The position numbers and the translations under genes were made by a program. This document shows positions 44,895 through 56,656 of a stretch of DNA of 64,000 nt, in pieces; the first letter of the stretch is position 1, and each line of letters starts with the position of its first letter. The notes below the pieces were generated by a model. The model did not search any database. It was not told the DNA's origin and saw only the letters and a program-made list of their open reading frames with translations. The DNA lies in the NCBI GenBank assembly GCA_030674185.1, contig JAPXFY010000022.1, positions 37,419,040-37,483,039 of the forward strand. The letters run 5' to 3'. This stretch comes from Monoplex corrugatus. Taxonomy: Eukaryota; Mollusca; Gastropoda; Littorinimorpha; Ranellidae.

Positions 44895-45125
44895 ATAAGA
44901 ACCAGAAAAAAACACAAAAAAAGAATAAGAATGCGTATTTAATACAACCAGAAAAGACAGGTGCAAATTTTTCGTAAGATCACAAACAAATAAACACTAC
45001 ATACAGAAGTTAGGAGAAAAAGACCAAAACTTCCCTGCTGCTCCATCCAGGGTGAGAGAAAGATAGAGCTGTATGGAAGTTTCAGTCTTTTTGCTTTAAC
45101 GTGGGCAGTCACACTTGTTTTGGAT
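44895..45125. mobile_element. Foldback FB1, partial copy in a GOSR1 intron
   Basis: Left arm AACCAGAAAAAAACAC, ATGCGTATTTAATACAACC, AGTTAGGAGAAAAAGAC; short right end GGAAGTTTCAGTC, GTGGGCAGTCACACTTG. The middle of the right arm is deleted. Confidence 0.75.
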
Positions 45126-45803
45126 TCACCCATAAACTTTCCTTGTGCTTTGGGTGATCAACATGGTATCGGAGTTTCTTTTTCCATTTGCTCCATAGAT
45201 CGTTTTTTAAACACACACATTCCTGCCATCATGTTCATTTTCACACGATATTTACTGCCGTCACTGCAACCTCCATTTATCCTTAATTTGCCCCTCGATG
45301 AATGTCGCTAGATCACTTTCTTTCAAAAAAACCATCAACACTTAACTTTCAAAATCACCTCACAATATTTCATTTCAGCAGTCAGCGAAAGATTTTGAAT
45401 AAAAGACTTGTAGACTTGTAAATACAACTACTTAGGTTAAGAGATATAAAATATGTATCGTACTGAAACACAGAAAAGTGAAACCAACAGAACATTTTTA
45501 TTGAATTTTTTTTCTTTCATTGACGGAAGTTCCGTCAAGACTAAAACTTATTTTGACAGAATTCTGTCCATAGTATATTGCACTTCAGAAAAGCAAGGCA
45601 ACCGACCTGATGTATTTTTTGCCAAATACTGCACTGCACTTTCAAGCAGTACTGTCCAAACATGGTAATCTGTAGTTACAACGAGACGATACGAACTTAC
45701 GCATAAACCATTACACATTACTAATTTGTATGATCTCAAAAATACACAAAAATACTGCATCAAATAATATGAGAATATTTGTAGATACAGGTTTAAATCT
45801 TAC

Positions 45804-45833
45804 CTTATCTGTTCATCCACCAATCGTTCTGAG
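45804..45833 (-). CDS. GOSR1: GOSR1 30-bp microexon
   Basis: Minus-strand acceptor TTTTTCAG, donor AAG|GTAAGA. The 30 bp give C + SERLVDEQI + AG, joining in phase with the exons on both sides (HIRN|SERLVDEQI|SIAIATK). Equivalent to NSDRLIEETIS in vertebrate GOSR1. Confidence 0.93.
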
Positions 45834-45839
45834 CTGAAA

Positions 45840-46800
45840 AACAAAACCAACAAGAACAATAACTTTAGTGTACATATCAATGCACATTCAAAAAAACCCC
45901 ATGCAAACAAGAATAATCATTTAAGTATGCACTTCCGTGTACTGCAACTTTCTGTTTCAATATTTCAAATGAACCACACAAAAAACAGCAACAGCAACAA
46001 CAACAACAACAATAATGAAACAAAAAAGAGAACAGAGAAAGAGAGAGGGACAGACAGACAGGCAGAAAGAGAGAGGGACAGAGACAGACAAACAGACAGA
46101 CAGACACAATGAGAAAAGAACCAAAAAGAACAGAAAACAGCCCCAAACTGTAAGTTCAAAAATTTAAAAAAAGATACTGCTAATTATAGCTGGAAATTCG
46201 TTCTTTCTTTTTTCTTTTTTTCTTTTTTCCCCTAAAATTTTATTTTACTGATTTTAATCATCAATTAATTATGAACATCAGTTTGGAGTAAAACTATTCA
46301 CAAAAAACTTAGAACTCTCTCTCTCTCTCTCTCTTGCGCACACATATAAGTGCGTGCACACACACACACACAAACCTACATCCCTCAGATATATGAATAA
46401 TTTCTAAACAAGACGTAGAAGATCAATTCTGCAACCAACTAGTAATGTTCAGAACTTACTAGCTCCGGAATTACGATAACAAGCCAAACTCAGGAATTAT
46501 GATACGATAAACTCAGAATTACGATAACAAGCAATACTCAGGAATTATAACAACAAGCCAAACTCAGGAATTACAACAACAAGCCAAACTGAGGAATTAC
46601 GATAAAAAGCCAACTCAGGAATACGGTAACAAGCCAACTCAGGGAATACAGTAACAAGAAAAGAAGACACCGTTTCTTCTTTTGTCCCAACAATAACTCA
46701 AAAACCATTTACACTACCCCGTTCACCTAAAACTTAGCAAACCAAAACATTAAACTGAATTAAAAGAAAGTGTGAATGTGACAGACATACACAGAGATAC
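45840..46800. repeat. GOSR1 intron with simple repeats and a ~28-bp minisatellite
   Basis: AAC and GA/CAGA-rich sequence at 45985-46110, CT and CA runs at 46313-46372, and an approximately 28-bp repeat of AACTCAGGAATTACGATAAC at 46460-46655 (about seven imperfect units). Confidence 0.8.
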
Positions 46801-46916
46801 AGATATGGACACTAATAGTTCATTAATCTGAAGTCATGGCTCCTCATGAAGGGTTGAAATAAACATAAATATTGGTTGAAATGAACATAAATATAATCAT
46901 AAGCTTCACCTACCAG

Positions 46917-47000
46917 CTTATCATCATCATCATCATCATTATCATCATCTTCTTCTTCATCATTATCATCATTATCATTGCCATGATTACTTTTACCATT
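46917..47000. repeat. CAT/TTC-rich triplet repeat
   Basis: (ATC)n with TTC interruptions; followed at 47030-47075 by a short R1 tail remnant (TTTAAAGCCAAGCTGACGGC). Confidence 0.9.
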
Positions 47001-47079
47001 ATTTCTGTTATTACTGTTGCTTTTTTTTTTTAAAGCCAAGCTGACGGCACAGAGCCATATCAGTAGGTAGGTCCAGCCT

Positions 47080-49940
47080 CTCTACGTTAGTGGCTAACAT
47101 GCAGCAGAACTGGCAAAAACTGCTGATTTTAAATTGCTTCAGCTTGTCTACCATTCACGACTGGAAGATAAAAAGTTATGTCGACACATTAAATGAGCTT
47201 TAGGCATGAAACCTGTGTCTTTATTTGAGGTGTGAAAGATATGTGCTTTGACCCTGAGTGATCTAAATACACACACTAAAGGCAACATCAGCGGCGATGT
47301 GCAAAGTTTCCTCACGCGGTTTTCCCAGGGCTGATCAACACCAGTTGTCGGAAATGCTGTCGGAACTTTTACAAACGATATGCACAGCGGTGATTTTGGT
47401 ATCAAATTAAAGGGGACAGCCTGAAGAATCCACTGTAATAAATTTCATCATAATTCCTTTAACTGAATACTGTTTTTTTTCAGTGCAGAAACACAAACAT
47501 CTATTTATATGGCACTGTAAAGTCAACAATTCTACACGCAGTGTTACATTACCATTCATTTTGTAGAGAATTCAATGGTTCTTGCGATCGTGCAAACAAT
47601 ATAACACAGGCTGCTGCTTGTAAATGTTCTGAAAGCCAATACAAAAGGTACTGGCAAGCGGACCGAGTTCAATGACATCATCAGAAACTGATGCAATTTC
47701 TGAACCAAGGAACAACTTTGACTCAATAGATCTAAAAAATCTTGAACACGATCTTGTTAAACATGTAAGCGACCGTTAGTCTAATCTTTTTGCTATTTTT
47801 TTCCAATGGAACTAATGTTTCATAAATTATTAATACAAATTTTATATTTTCTTACCAGGCATGATGCTCGGTCTAGAAAAGTTTATCTCCCTTGATAGAG
47901 AGAAAAATAAATAAAAGAATAGATCTATATCTTTCTGATACCAATCAGAGAAATAAATATTGCTTGTATTTTTGAAAAAAATTTTGAAAGGTTCATGATT
48001 TTTTTTCGATGAAGAATATGATGAATAAGCATTAGAAATTGGGCAAAAACGCTTCAACAAGGACGATAACTCAAGTATGAGAACTGCATACAAGTGAAAC
48101 TTGAAATGTCTTTCAAACTCTTTTCAGGACCAAATATAGATAAACAAATAAACTGAAGAAAAAAAACATTAAAATATTTTAATCTTAATGTTGTCATCAG
48201 GACATTGTATAGTATAGCTATCATTTCAATCAGTGCATATTAATAAATTTGTTGCTCTGCTACGGGGTGGACAGTTTTGACACGTTCTGTTAACACATCA
48301 GATGTAACTAGTGTTCGTTTCAAGTTTGGTAGATTTCTGTGCGCTAGAGGTTTGGCTGAACTGATGACCAGTTCCAACTGCTTTTTAAAAGAAATGGACC
48401 AAAGAGGAAGGGTCGGCCAGCATATATGCCAAACATGTAAGTGGACAAACAGTTATTGCTTCAACTCTATATGCTGAAGACATGAGGGGGCACACAGAAT
48501 GAGTCCAGACTCTCTTCACTGACATCTGCTGACACCAGACAGAATCTGTTTTTCCTCGTAATGCACAGTTGCTGCGAGTACTGGTCCGCACATGCATTCA
48601 TCAATTTTCCAAAACATCATCATTTCATCTACAAGAATTTCTCAATGTTGACAAGAACGTTGAATGGATTGGCCCGTTTTCTAAACAGCAACAGGTGTCC
48701 AAATCACTTCTTTTATCAGACACACCATGTTGAGTGGAGAACCTTGACACGTTTCTGTAGGGTTACTTCCAAAATTATATGTATTTCATGTCCAGCAAAA
48801 ACTGGAAACCAAAAAACTGTCTTTGGGTCAGATATTTGTGTGAACATCTTAACTTTATTAGTGCTGCCCAGGTTAATTAATATGCGTGATGACATAAAGA
48901 ATGGTGAGACCATGGTACAAATTTACACAGATGCTCCCCATGAATTCAAAAACAATTCAAAACAGGTTCCCTCTCATCAGCCATTCCACTATCCAGAAAG
49001 ATTTGACATTTCCTGTCCCATCATTTATACAGTCAGCAGCACCAACACCACCTCTACTGAATTCTTTAGTCATATCATCCTATACATGACCAGACTGAGT
49101 GTCAGTGTTACAGCATAGTCAAATCACTGAAGCGTACCAATTTCAGGCTGGAAGCAGAAATGAATATAGAAAACGCAGAAGCAGAAGCCCTTAGCTGCCA
49201 CAGAGAAAAAGCAGAAGATTTTTGCTTTAGAGGCATACTGCTGAACAAACGCAAACAATGTTCAACCTTCATGCAGGTCTGAGAAAATAAAGTCCTGAAA
49301 AATGCTGAAAACAATACTGGCAGACAAAAGACGTGGATGCTCTGTATTGCGTCACCAATCACAGTATATAGCAACTAGGGGTGGGCCAGGGGAACATGTG
49401 TACAGATCACAGGAAATTAGGACTCATTTATTACTTCTGGATATGCATTAATTTGGAAATCATTTCCCTGAGGAGATATCAAAGCATTTTGATTTTCCCC
49501 TCCAAATAAAGAGAAAATGTGTCAGATTTTATTTAATTTAATCTAATTATGTACATAAAGATAAGATTGAACACATCTTTTTCACAAATTTTGTTTTCAT
49601 ATTCAGTGCTGAATCTTTTGATATCTGCATTTTGGATGTAACATGGCTAGTCCCTGAGTCATAAAAAATTAAGTAGCGTTAACGTGTTTGCCACAGAATG
49701 ACAAGTGGACAAATTGGCATTTTTGCCATTTTTGAAGACAAATAGCATAGAGGAAAATAATTGGAGAGTTCTAAAAAAAATTACGTTTAATATACATATA
49801 GAATACAATAACTGTACCAATTTTTACACATAGCAGTATCTCAAAAACCGTTAGAGCTATGAGTGAGATGTTTTGTATTTATATTAACTTTATTGTTACC
49901 TTTTAGAAAATTTGAAAATACTGAACATATTTTCAAATTA
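47080..49940. other. Large GOSR1 intron, unassigned part
   Basis: Nearly 3 kb of AT-rich sequence. Open frames at 47148-47405 and 48561-49118 resemble no family and lack paired splice sites; I do not call them. Confidence 0.4.
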
Positions 49941-49944
49941 CAAA

Positions 49945-50178
49945 TATGGCTGGACCTACCTAGTATCAGAGCTATAACCATCTGAAAACGTACACAATAC
50001 CTTATTGGGAAATAAAAGTGGAAAAGAAAATTAAGTACACATATCAATGAATCCGCGGACAAAATCTAACAAGATGCCCCTGGCATTGACCACTCCGTCC
50101 AATTTATTACCAGGGAGTTTAAAAAAAAACCTCAATACAAATTATGAAACCTAACTAAAGACACTAAAACATACATAA
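49945..50178 (-). mobile_element. R1 retroposon, partial minus copy
   Basis: From CAGAGCTATAACCATCTG to CTAAAGACACTAAAACATA, directly followed by a second R1 copy. Confidence 0.75.
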
Positions 50179-50467
50179 TTGTTATTTTTCTTTAAAGCCC
50201 AGCCAATTGCATACAGCCACATCAGGGTTACAACCATTTCAAAACATACATAATATTTTAACAGGGGAAAAAAAGGAAAAGAAAAGTACACCCTTCAATG
50301 CATTCACGCCCAAATCTAAGGAAAAGAAAATTAAGTATACCTATCAATGCATTCATGCCCATAATCTAAGGAGATGCCCCTAACGATGACCACTCCATCT
50401 AATTTATCGCACAGGGGATTTGAAAAACAAATCTGAGTACATACTGAAACATAAATAAGAACACTAC

Positions 50468-51331
50468 ACTGTCACGTTGTGGTTTTAGTAGTAGCAGGCA
50501 CCTAACAACATGAAATTCACGTTCATTTTTCGTCGGCTTTGCCTGGCAAAACTATAAGGGAAATAACACTACAAATTGTTTCACTGATATCTAGGAAGGT
50601 AAAATCAGGGTTGTAGCCCTTCGATTGTTGGCCAATGATTGGCTAGTCACCGTAGTTTTTCTTGGAATTTCAAAGACTTTCCGAGAAACCAATTAGCATA
50701 TCCAAGATGGCGGACGCTTCAGGCAGCTCGTCTGGTCGACCAGTTCGATCAGTTTTCCGACGGTTTTCCGTATTGGAAGTTTTAGATGAAATCCTAAATG
50801 ACCAAGACAGTGATGAAGAGGACTTTTTGGGAGAAGATGATGATGATTTTGATGAAGATGAGACTGACGCCAACCAGCATCATCCTCTTTTGTCTGGTCA
50901 CTTGCACGAAGATGATCCCGAATTTCAGCCTGATGTCACCGAACTTGCTGCAGAGAGTTCTACTTTTATCTACTTGGAGTACAATGAGTACCAGACACTT
51001 TCCTTTGATATTCAGTGTTCAATAAAACTAAGTTTTGTACCGTTTTCACAGGTTTTATGTTCCGTAATATGTGTGTTTATCTTCCGAAACTGTCATTTTT
51101 GGGGGGAAAAAAAATTCATATATTTTTTTTCCATACTAATTACAAACAAAACCAAATTATAGTTATATCACATCATAGACAGGGATATTAGGAAAAAACA
51201 TGCCAAAAATCTTAGAGATCTGTCAGTAAATGAATGAGCAATGCACACTTTAGTAAACATACCATAAAAATCAAAATTTTACTCCGGCAGACAGGAGTTC
51301 AAACATAGCTATTTTTCCGGCAGTCAAGGGG
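50468..51331 (+). mobile_element. piggyBac-like element remnant 1, with N-terminal transposase ORF
   Basis: The right terminus reads CCGGCAGTCAAGGGG then TTAA (51332-51335); on the other strand this is TTAA-CCCCTTGACTGCC, a classical piggyBac-type end. An open frame starts at ATG 50707 (MADASGSSSGRPVRSVFRRF) and runs into an acidic stretch (DSDEEDFLGEDDDDFDEDET), like the N-terminal region of piggyBac-derived transposases. The DDE catalytic core is missing. The left terminus and adjacent R1 sequence appear deleted. Confidence 0.75.
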
Positions 51332-51391
51332 TTAATTTACCTAAAATTGCTTCCGCGTATCTCATTTCCCTAGAGCCAAATATGCACTCAA

Positions 51392-52033
51392 CTCACTTGC
51401 TAAGTACGATTATGCCCCTTCCTGTTCCCCTGATACGCACCATTTGTATAGATCATGAGAAAAATTCTCATACAAACAAATGAAAACAGAAGTTTTGAAA
51501 TTTGGCAGGTCATATATTAAAAGATTGGTGTACAAAATGCTGAAATTTCAACTGTCTAACCCTCATGGTTGTTGAGTAATGGTACAAGTAAAATTAGAGA
51601 CACTTTCAGGTGAAAAATGTCTTACAAAATACACAGTCAGGTCAATACATCAGTTCCTACAGTCACATTTTGAATGAAATTTCATTAAATCCAACATGCA
51701 CACACTCCACATGCACTGAAGGAAGAGATCGTGTTGAACAGCGCTGAGCTGAGTATTGTTCAGCCATTTGCTTTTCCGTCGTCTGCTTTGCTGCGGAGAT
51801 AGTGGGTCGTGAACTTTGCACTGTCCACACACACCAACTGCATAGTACAGTGATCTCATGGCTCGTAACGAGGTTAGGAATGACCAAAGAATCTATTTCT
51901 GGCTATTAGTTTTGGTTAACGGAAATACTGAAAGCCCCGCAAATTTTCAAAACTCAAGTCCGATTTCTCCGACGCTCATAGACAAGCGTTGTTGAGACAT
52001 GATCGGGAAACCCCGACGCTCGTAGCGAGAGAG
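51392..52033 (-). mobile_element. piggyBac-like element remnant 2
   Basis: Flanked by TCAA (51388-51391, a mutated TTAA) and TTAA (52034-52037), interrupting R1 at a TTAA. The ends CTCACTTGCTAAG and, inverted, CTCTCTCGCTACG match at 10 of 13 positions. On the minus strand, 51650-51860 has a Cys-rich frame (CGQCK ... RRRKSK ... QCMWSVC ... FHSKCD) that may be a decayed C-terminal Cys-rich domain of a piggyBac transposase; that reading is tentative. Confidence 0.65.
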
Positions 52034-52367
52034 TTAATACATGTACCCAATTATCAATCCTAAGAAAAAGTGTGCAAGGCTTTATAGAACACATACAGGT
52101 GAATGGACCAGCAAGGCAGAAAATGATAAGAAATAATGACAGGAAGCAAAGGAACAAGGCAGAAAGAGAGTGACAGAAAAGAAGAAATTGCTAGCGCACA
52201 ATTTCCAGAAGGTGGAGATACTATTTATACTGAAAGAGCCTTCAGCATTCCCATGGGAGCACGCATAAGCCAAGTGTAAAATTAAAGACGCAAAAGAGAG
52301 TGAAGTCCATTTTGTCTCTTGATGTCCTACCTTGATCACAGAGATTAGATAATTCCATCAAAATTGT

Positions 52368-54739
52368 TTAACCCTTCAACTCCCCCACACCCTCTATCAG
52401 CATTCTGCGTTGTCAACCATGCTGGCAAAGCAAAAACTTAACCCTCTAACTCCCTCACTCAGACTCAGACTCAGACTCAGACTCAGACTATTTATTAACC
52501 AATGAATTAACAAAGGAATTTGATTTGGTTTTGCGTAACACACTCCCGCCATGCATACAAGACATGTGACAACATGAACAATACATAATATGAAAAATAC
52601 TTGATCAAAAACACTTCAGGTACTCACACATGCCTGGGCGTGCACACCCACCCGTGCATCAAAAACAATATATAATCATACAGATAATAATGCTTGTAAA
52701 CAAGACATGAAATTTGCTAGTATGATATAAATATAACTTGACAGAAAACATCAACAGATGAGCAGCCCTTACACTCAGAAAGGAGGAGGGAATAACTAAG
52801 GAGGGGGGAGGGTGGTGGGGAGGGGGGGCCGGGGAAGAAGAGAGTAGAAAGCAGAAGCAGGGGTGTCAGATAAAAGGAGCAATGGATGAAGAAGACAGTG
52901 TCACAAATCATTCAGCATCTTTACAGCAGTGGGGAAAAAGCTGTGCTTCAATCGGTTGGATTTACACTTAATACTGCGGAATCTTTTGCCGGAAGGAAGA
53001 AGTTGGAACAGAGGGTTGGCTGGGTGCAGTTTATCAGATACAATAGACCTTGCTTTGCGTGTCACACGCTCCCGAAAGATATTGTCGATAGATGGGAGCT
53101 CACATCCTGCAATTTTGGAGGCGGTCTTTACAACCCTGTTGAGTCTTTTCTTGTTGTTACTGGACGCACTCCCATACCAGACAGTATTTGAGAATGTGAG
53201 TACACTCTCAATGACAGAGCGATAAAACTGTGTCATTATTGGCGTGGTTAATCTAAGCTTTTTAAGTTGACGTAGGAAATACAGTCTCTGATGCGCTTTC
53301 TTGCAGATTTCTGATGTATTTACATCCCAAGTGACCTTGTTAGAGATGTGCAGGCCGAGAAATTTGAATGATTTAACCTGTTCAACTGTTTGGCCTTTCA
53401 CTGACAATGGGGGGAGTACTGGTTTGTTTTTGCGGAAGTCGATTATCATTTCTTTAGTTTTAGATACATTAAGTTCTAGGTTGTTTGCAGCACACCAGTC
53501 AACCATGTTCGCAACCTCTTTCCTGTACATTGTCTCATCACTGTTTGATATAAGACCTTCCATAGTGGTGTCATCAGAGAATTTGACTACAGTCACAGAT
53601 GAGCAGTTAGAACGGAAGTCATTGGTAAACAATGTAAATAGCAAGGGAGATAACACACATCCTTGAGGGGCACCTGTATTCAAGATAAGTTCTTTTGACA
53701 TTTTGTTTCCTACTCTCACTGCCTGGGGCCTGTTGGTCAGGAAATTAGAAATCCAGCGACACACACTAACATCAACATTTAAGTCTGTCAGCTTGGCTAT
53801 CAATTTTGCGGGAACAATAGTATTAAACGCAGAACTAAAATCAACGAAAAGAATACGAGCATAGGTATTTGGGTTTTCAAGATGCTCTAGAACAGAATGA
53901 AGGCCCAGTGACACAGCATCTTCGACAGATCTGTTAGCTCTATAGGCGAACTGAAAGGGTCCATTAGAGGGTCTGTCACAGTTTTCAGGTAGCGTAGGAC
54001 GAAACGTTCAAAAACTTTCATTGCCACAGAAGTTAGTGCAACAGGTCTATAGTCGTTCAATGAAGAGATTTTTGCCTTTTTGGGAACAAGAACAATGATT
54101 GACGATTTGAAGCAGGATGGAATTTGACATAGGGAGAGAGAGCTGTTAAAAATATCAGAAAAAACGGGAGCAAGTTCGTCAGCACAGTTTTTGAGAACAG
54201 AGGATGACACATTATCGAGACCACAAGCTTTTTTGGCATTCTGGCGTTTGAACAGACTCCTGACATCTGCCTCCTGGACCACAAAAGGCGGGGAGCAGAT
54301 CTCAAGGGTGTCCAACTGGGGCACAGGGGTCGTGTTCAGCCGATCAAACCTAGCATAAAAATCATTCAGCTGATCAGGGAGTGCTGGGTCGTTGTTATCA
54401 AGCTTTGCTTTGCTCTTGTATTCAGTAATAGCTTGGAGACCCTTCCACACAGCCCTAGGGTCGTTGGAGGAAAACTGCTGTTCTATTTTCAAACGGAATT
54501 TAGATTTAGCTTGTCTGATTTCTTTTTCTAGATCGTATTTTGCTTGATTTAGTTTCTTTTTATCAACTTTTTGTTCTGAGTTGTTTTCCTTTGCTGCTTT
54601 CAGGTTTCTTGAATAGATCATATATTCATCGTTTTTTGTGTTCAACTTAGCCACATGAAGCTGGTGGATAAGGTGAGGTAGTCAAAAGGTGAAGTTTTTA
54701 GAGTTGGTGGATAGGGCGCAGGATCAAAGGGTCAACTTG
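52368..54739. mobile_element. Palindromic TTAA MITE, copy split by a LINE
   Basis: Left part 52368-52461 (TTAACCCTTCAACTCCC, CTGGCAAAGCAAAAACTTAA); right part 54654-54739 (GAAGCTGGTGGATAAGG, GCAGGATCAAAGGGTCAA). Between them sits the LINE. The two parts together equal one composite MITE interrupted in its central palindrome. Confidence 0.85.
52462..54653 (-). pseudogene. CR1/Rex-like LINE, 5'-truncated reverse transcriptase
   Basis: A LINE of the jockey-related (CR1/L2/Rex) group. The minus strand encodes NDYRPVALTSVAMKVFERF, FVDFSSAFNTIVPAKL, NTGAPQGCVLSPLLF, VKFSDD at the catalytic box, ELNVSKTKEMIIDFRKN and KFLGLHISNKVTWDVN, down to a natural C terminus (KMLNDL, stop at 52901). A single-base deletion in the T run near 53954-53957 shifts the frame, so it reads as two open frames of 255 and 337 codons. 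The 3' end is a (CAGACT)n tract (about 52462-52490 on the + strand), and there is no endonuclease domain. Confidence 0.92.
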
Positions 54740-55470
54740 TTCGAAATGCTCCGCAGCTCAGGCTCTTGACTATGACGCTCCTCCGTAAAAAGTCATAACA
54801 ATCTCCGCAGCTATGGCAGCTGTGGAGGTTGTTATAATTTTTTTACCAGAGACAATTTGCATATTATAGGAAGGGAGATTATGCAGACAGCACAGTTTAA
54901 GCACATTTCTAAGTAAATTTCTTTCCCCTTGACAGTAGCAGACTGTTGGAAATCTATTTCTGGACTGTTTTCGAGGTACCCCAGACAAAGAAATTTCGAA
55001 GTCAAAATGGCTCTAGACTGTACACCCTGTATATAATCACTTTTGGGACAAAATACTCATAAAAGACAGTGACTTCCAGTTTAGGATGTACATCCTGTGA
55101 CATGTTCAGTGCAGTTTTGTGACAAGGGTATTCAATGGATTACAAGCAGCGGTTTGATGTCATGTGTGTACATCCAGAATTTTTTTTTTTTTTTTAGCTA
55201 TCTGCATGCCTTTTTCAAAGGTAAATTAGAAAAAAATGAGAACAAACATAAACAGCAGTCTACACAGTTACAAAGTAGACATAATGACCTTTTTAAACAT
55301 ATATAACATGATAGGTTTATTATCGTTGGTTATTGTCCATTATTTTTTTAAAAGTACAAAAAAACTGTGTGTCTCGAGTTTTAGCAGCCATTTCAGGGCG
55401 CATCTCCAAAGAGTTAAACAACCTTCCGACACAAAGACAGAGAAACACACATGTCATAAGCAGAAACACT
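54740..55470. other. GOSR1 intron, unassigned with one hairpin
   Basis: ATAACAATCTCCGCAGCTAT and its near-inverse at 54790-54836 form a hairpin. A poly-T stretch lies at 55180-55196. No other feature. Confidence 0.5.
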
Positions 55471-55473
55471 CAC

Positions 55474-55545
55474 TTTCTTATGTGGTCATTCTCTTTCAGA
55501 TACAACTCTGTGCGTCTGTTCAACCCTGTGGAGTTCTTGTATGTG
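55474..55545 (-). CDS. GOSR1: GOSR1 72-bp exon
   Basis: Acceptor GTTGCAG and donor AAA|GTGAGT on the minus strand. One base completes Asn from the previous exon, then TYKNSTGLNRRTELYLKEND HIR and two bases of the next Asn. Corresponds to the SYKSGSGVNNRRTELFLKEH region of vertebrate GOSR1, between the Habc part and the SNARE motif. Confidence 0.95.
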
Positions 55546-55555
55546 CTGCAACAAC

Positions 55556-55852
55556 ACGTAATATTGTCACTCACATTTCACTGCAACATGACCAAACCAA
55601 AAATATTGTCACTCACTTTTTACTGCAACATGACCAACCCAAAAATACTGTCCCTCACTTTTCACTGCAACATGACCAACCCAAAAATATTGTCGCTCAT
55701 TTTTCACTGCAACATGACCAACCCAAAAATACTGTCACTCACATTTCACTGCAACATGACTAACCCAAAAATATTGTCGCTCACTTTTCACTGCAGCATG
55801 ACCAACCCAAAAACATTGTCACTCACTTTTCACTGCAACATGACCAACCCAA
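55556..55852. repeat. ~42-bp minisatellite beside a GOSR1 exon, 7 units
   Basis: Units ATATTGTCACTCACATTTCA followed by CTGCAACATGACCAACCCAAA. The array starts about 10 bp from the exon acceptor at 55545. The length keeps a frame open for several units, but repeat units in all frames behave the same, so it is not called as a gene. Confidence 0.95.
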
Positions 55853-55877
55853 AGCCAAACAGCAAGAAGCAGTATAG

Positions 55878-56085
55878 GTCACATACTCAATTTCTTGGTG
55901 AATTCATCTACTTTTAACATATTATTCATGACTTAATTTCTTGGTGAATTTATCAAGTTTTAACATATTATTCATGCACTTTCACAAACCTGACGAACAC
56001 AAGTCCACATACTTAATTTCTCTTCAAATTATTCAAGTTTTAACATATTATCCATGCATATTCAAACACATAACCCAAGTGCACA
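55878..56085. repeat. Degenerate repeats of the exon-donor region
   Basis: CACATACTTAATTTCTC, which on the minus strand is the end of the next exon plus its donor, recurs at about 55880, 55930 and 56006, with TTCAAGTTTTAACATATTAT between. These are partial local copies of the GOSR1 exon boundary. Confidence 0.85.
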
Positions 56086-56088
56086 TAC

Positions 56089-56288
56089 TTAATTTCTCGG
56101 CGAACTGAACCAAGCAGATCTTCACGCTCCCGGAGAGCTGTGATATTGGCCCGCGTCTTCTGAAACTCGTGGGTGTAGTCCTGCAGGATGTCTCGGTGTC
56201 TCTGTAGCGTGTGAAGCAGTGCAGCACTGGGGGAACTGAGAGAGATGTTCTGTGTGTACTCCACCATGCGGTCATTGACCTGTGTCAG
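56089..56288 (-). CDS. GOSR1: GOSR1 200-bp exon (Habc region)
   Basis: Minus-strand acceptor ATTGCAG at 56289-56290, donor GTATGT at 56087-56088. Encodes 66 codons starting LTQVNDRMVEYTQNISLSS, then HTLQRHRDILQDYTHEFQKT, ANITALREREDLLGSVRREI, and two bases of the next codon. Very close to animal GOSR1; HTLQRHRDILQDYTHEF is diagnostic. The phase fits the exons on both sides. Confidence 0.97.
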
Positions 56289-56372
56289 CTGCAATTAGTT
56301 TAAAAACACAAAGACCGTACAGTTTACATCTGCAGTACAGGAAAAAGCATTCTGTACAAAAGGGACAGACAC

Positions 56373-56401
<29 letters not shown>

Positions 56402-56403
<2 letters not shown>

Positions 56404-56656
56404 TTGATTGATTGATTTGATTCAGTTTTACGTCAGCACCCACCTCAGGTGATATGGCCGACGGGGATAACCATCCCAGGAAAATGGGGGCAATGGGGGA
56501 CTTATCTAATCCTATACTGACACCACCAGAACAACAATGATGCTAAGATGGGACAGTGAGAAGGCCAGATTTAATGTAGCGCACCCCGGGATTCGAACCC
56601 ACAACCATTAGCATGTGAATCCGACGCTCAAACCAACTGAGCTACAGAGGCCCGCA
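56402..56656 (-). mobile_element. tRNA-derived SINE family A
   Basis: Minus strand starts GCGGGCCTCTGTAGCTCAGT (A box TAGCTCAGTTGG) and has GGTTCGAATCCC (B box, at about 56588-56600), spaced as in a tRNA gene. A body of about 180 bp follows, ending in (ATCA)n at 56403-56420. The repeat tail and long body show a SINE and not a functional tRNA. It lies between two (GA)n tracts. Confidence 0.88.

Larger units (their letters stand above)
50179..52265 (-). mobile_element. R1 retroposon, minus copy split by two piggyBac-type insertions
   Basis: R1 pieces at 50179-50467, 51332-51391 and 52034-52265 read in order as one element (tail TTGTTATTTTTCTTTAAAGC at the left, TACTGAAAGAGCCTTCAGC at the right). 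The gaps are filled by unrelated DNA with TTAA at the breakpoints. An internal ~60-bp duplication lies near 50278-50345. Confidence 0.85.

Noticed and set aside
47148..47405. Possible minus-strand exon (85 codons)
   Set aside because: No family resemblance and no matching splice phases with GOSR1, whose exons are all accounted for around this intron.
47842..47875. Microexon of GOSR1 between TTTTCTAG and GTAAG on the minus strand
   Set aside because: Its translation does not match GOSR1, and the true exon was found at 55474-55545 with perfect phases.
48561..49118. Plus-strand open frame of 185 codons
   Set aside because: AT-rich, no recognisable motif, no repeat copies; a chance open frame is more likely.
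50662..50706. Earlier start for the piggyBac N-terminal frame
   Set aside because: The ATG at 50707 lies in AAGATGGCG, a good initiation context, and the sequence before it has no protein-like character.
55236..55917. Two long plus-strand frames with LSLTFHCNMTNPK-like repeats
   Set aside because: They overlap the 42-bp minisatellite and a real minus-strand GOSR1 exon.
56580..56656. Functional tRNA gene on the minus strand
   Set aside because: A and B boxes are good, but the acceptor stem does not close and it continues into a SINE body with an ATCA tail.
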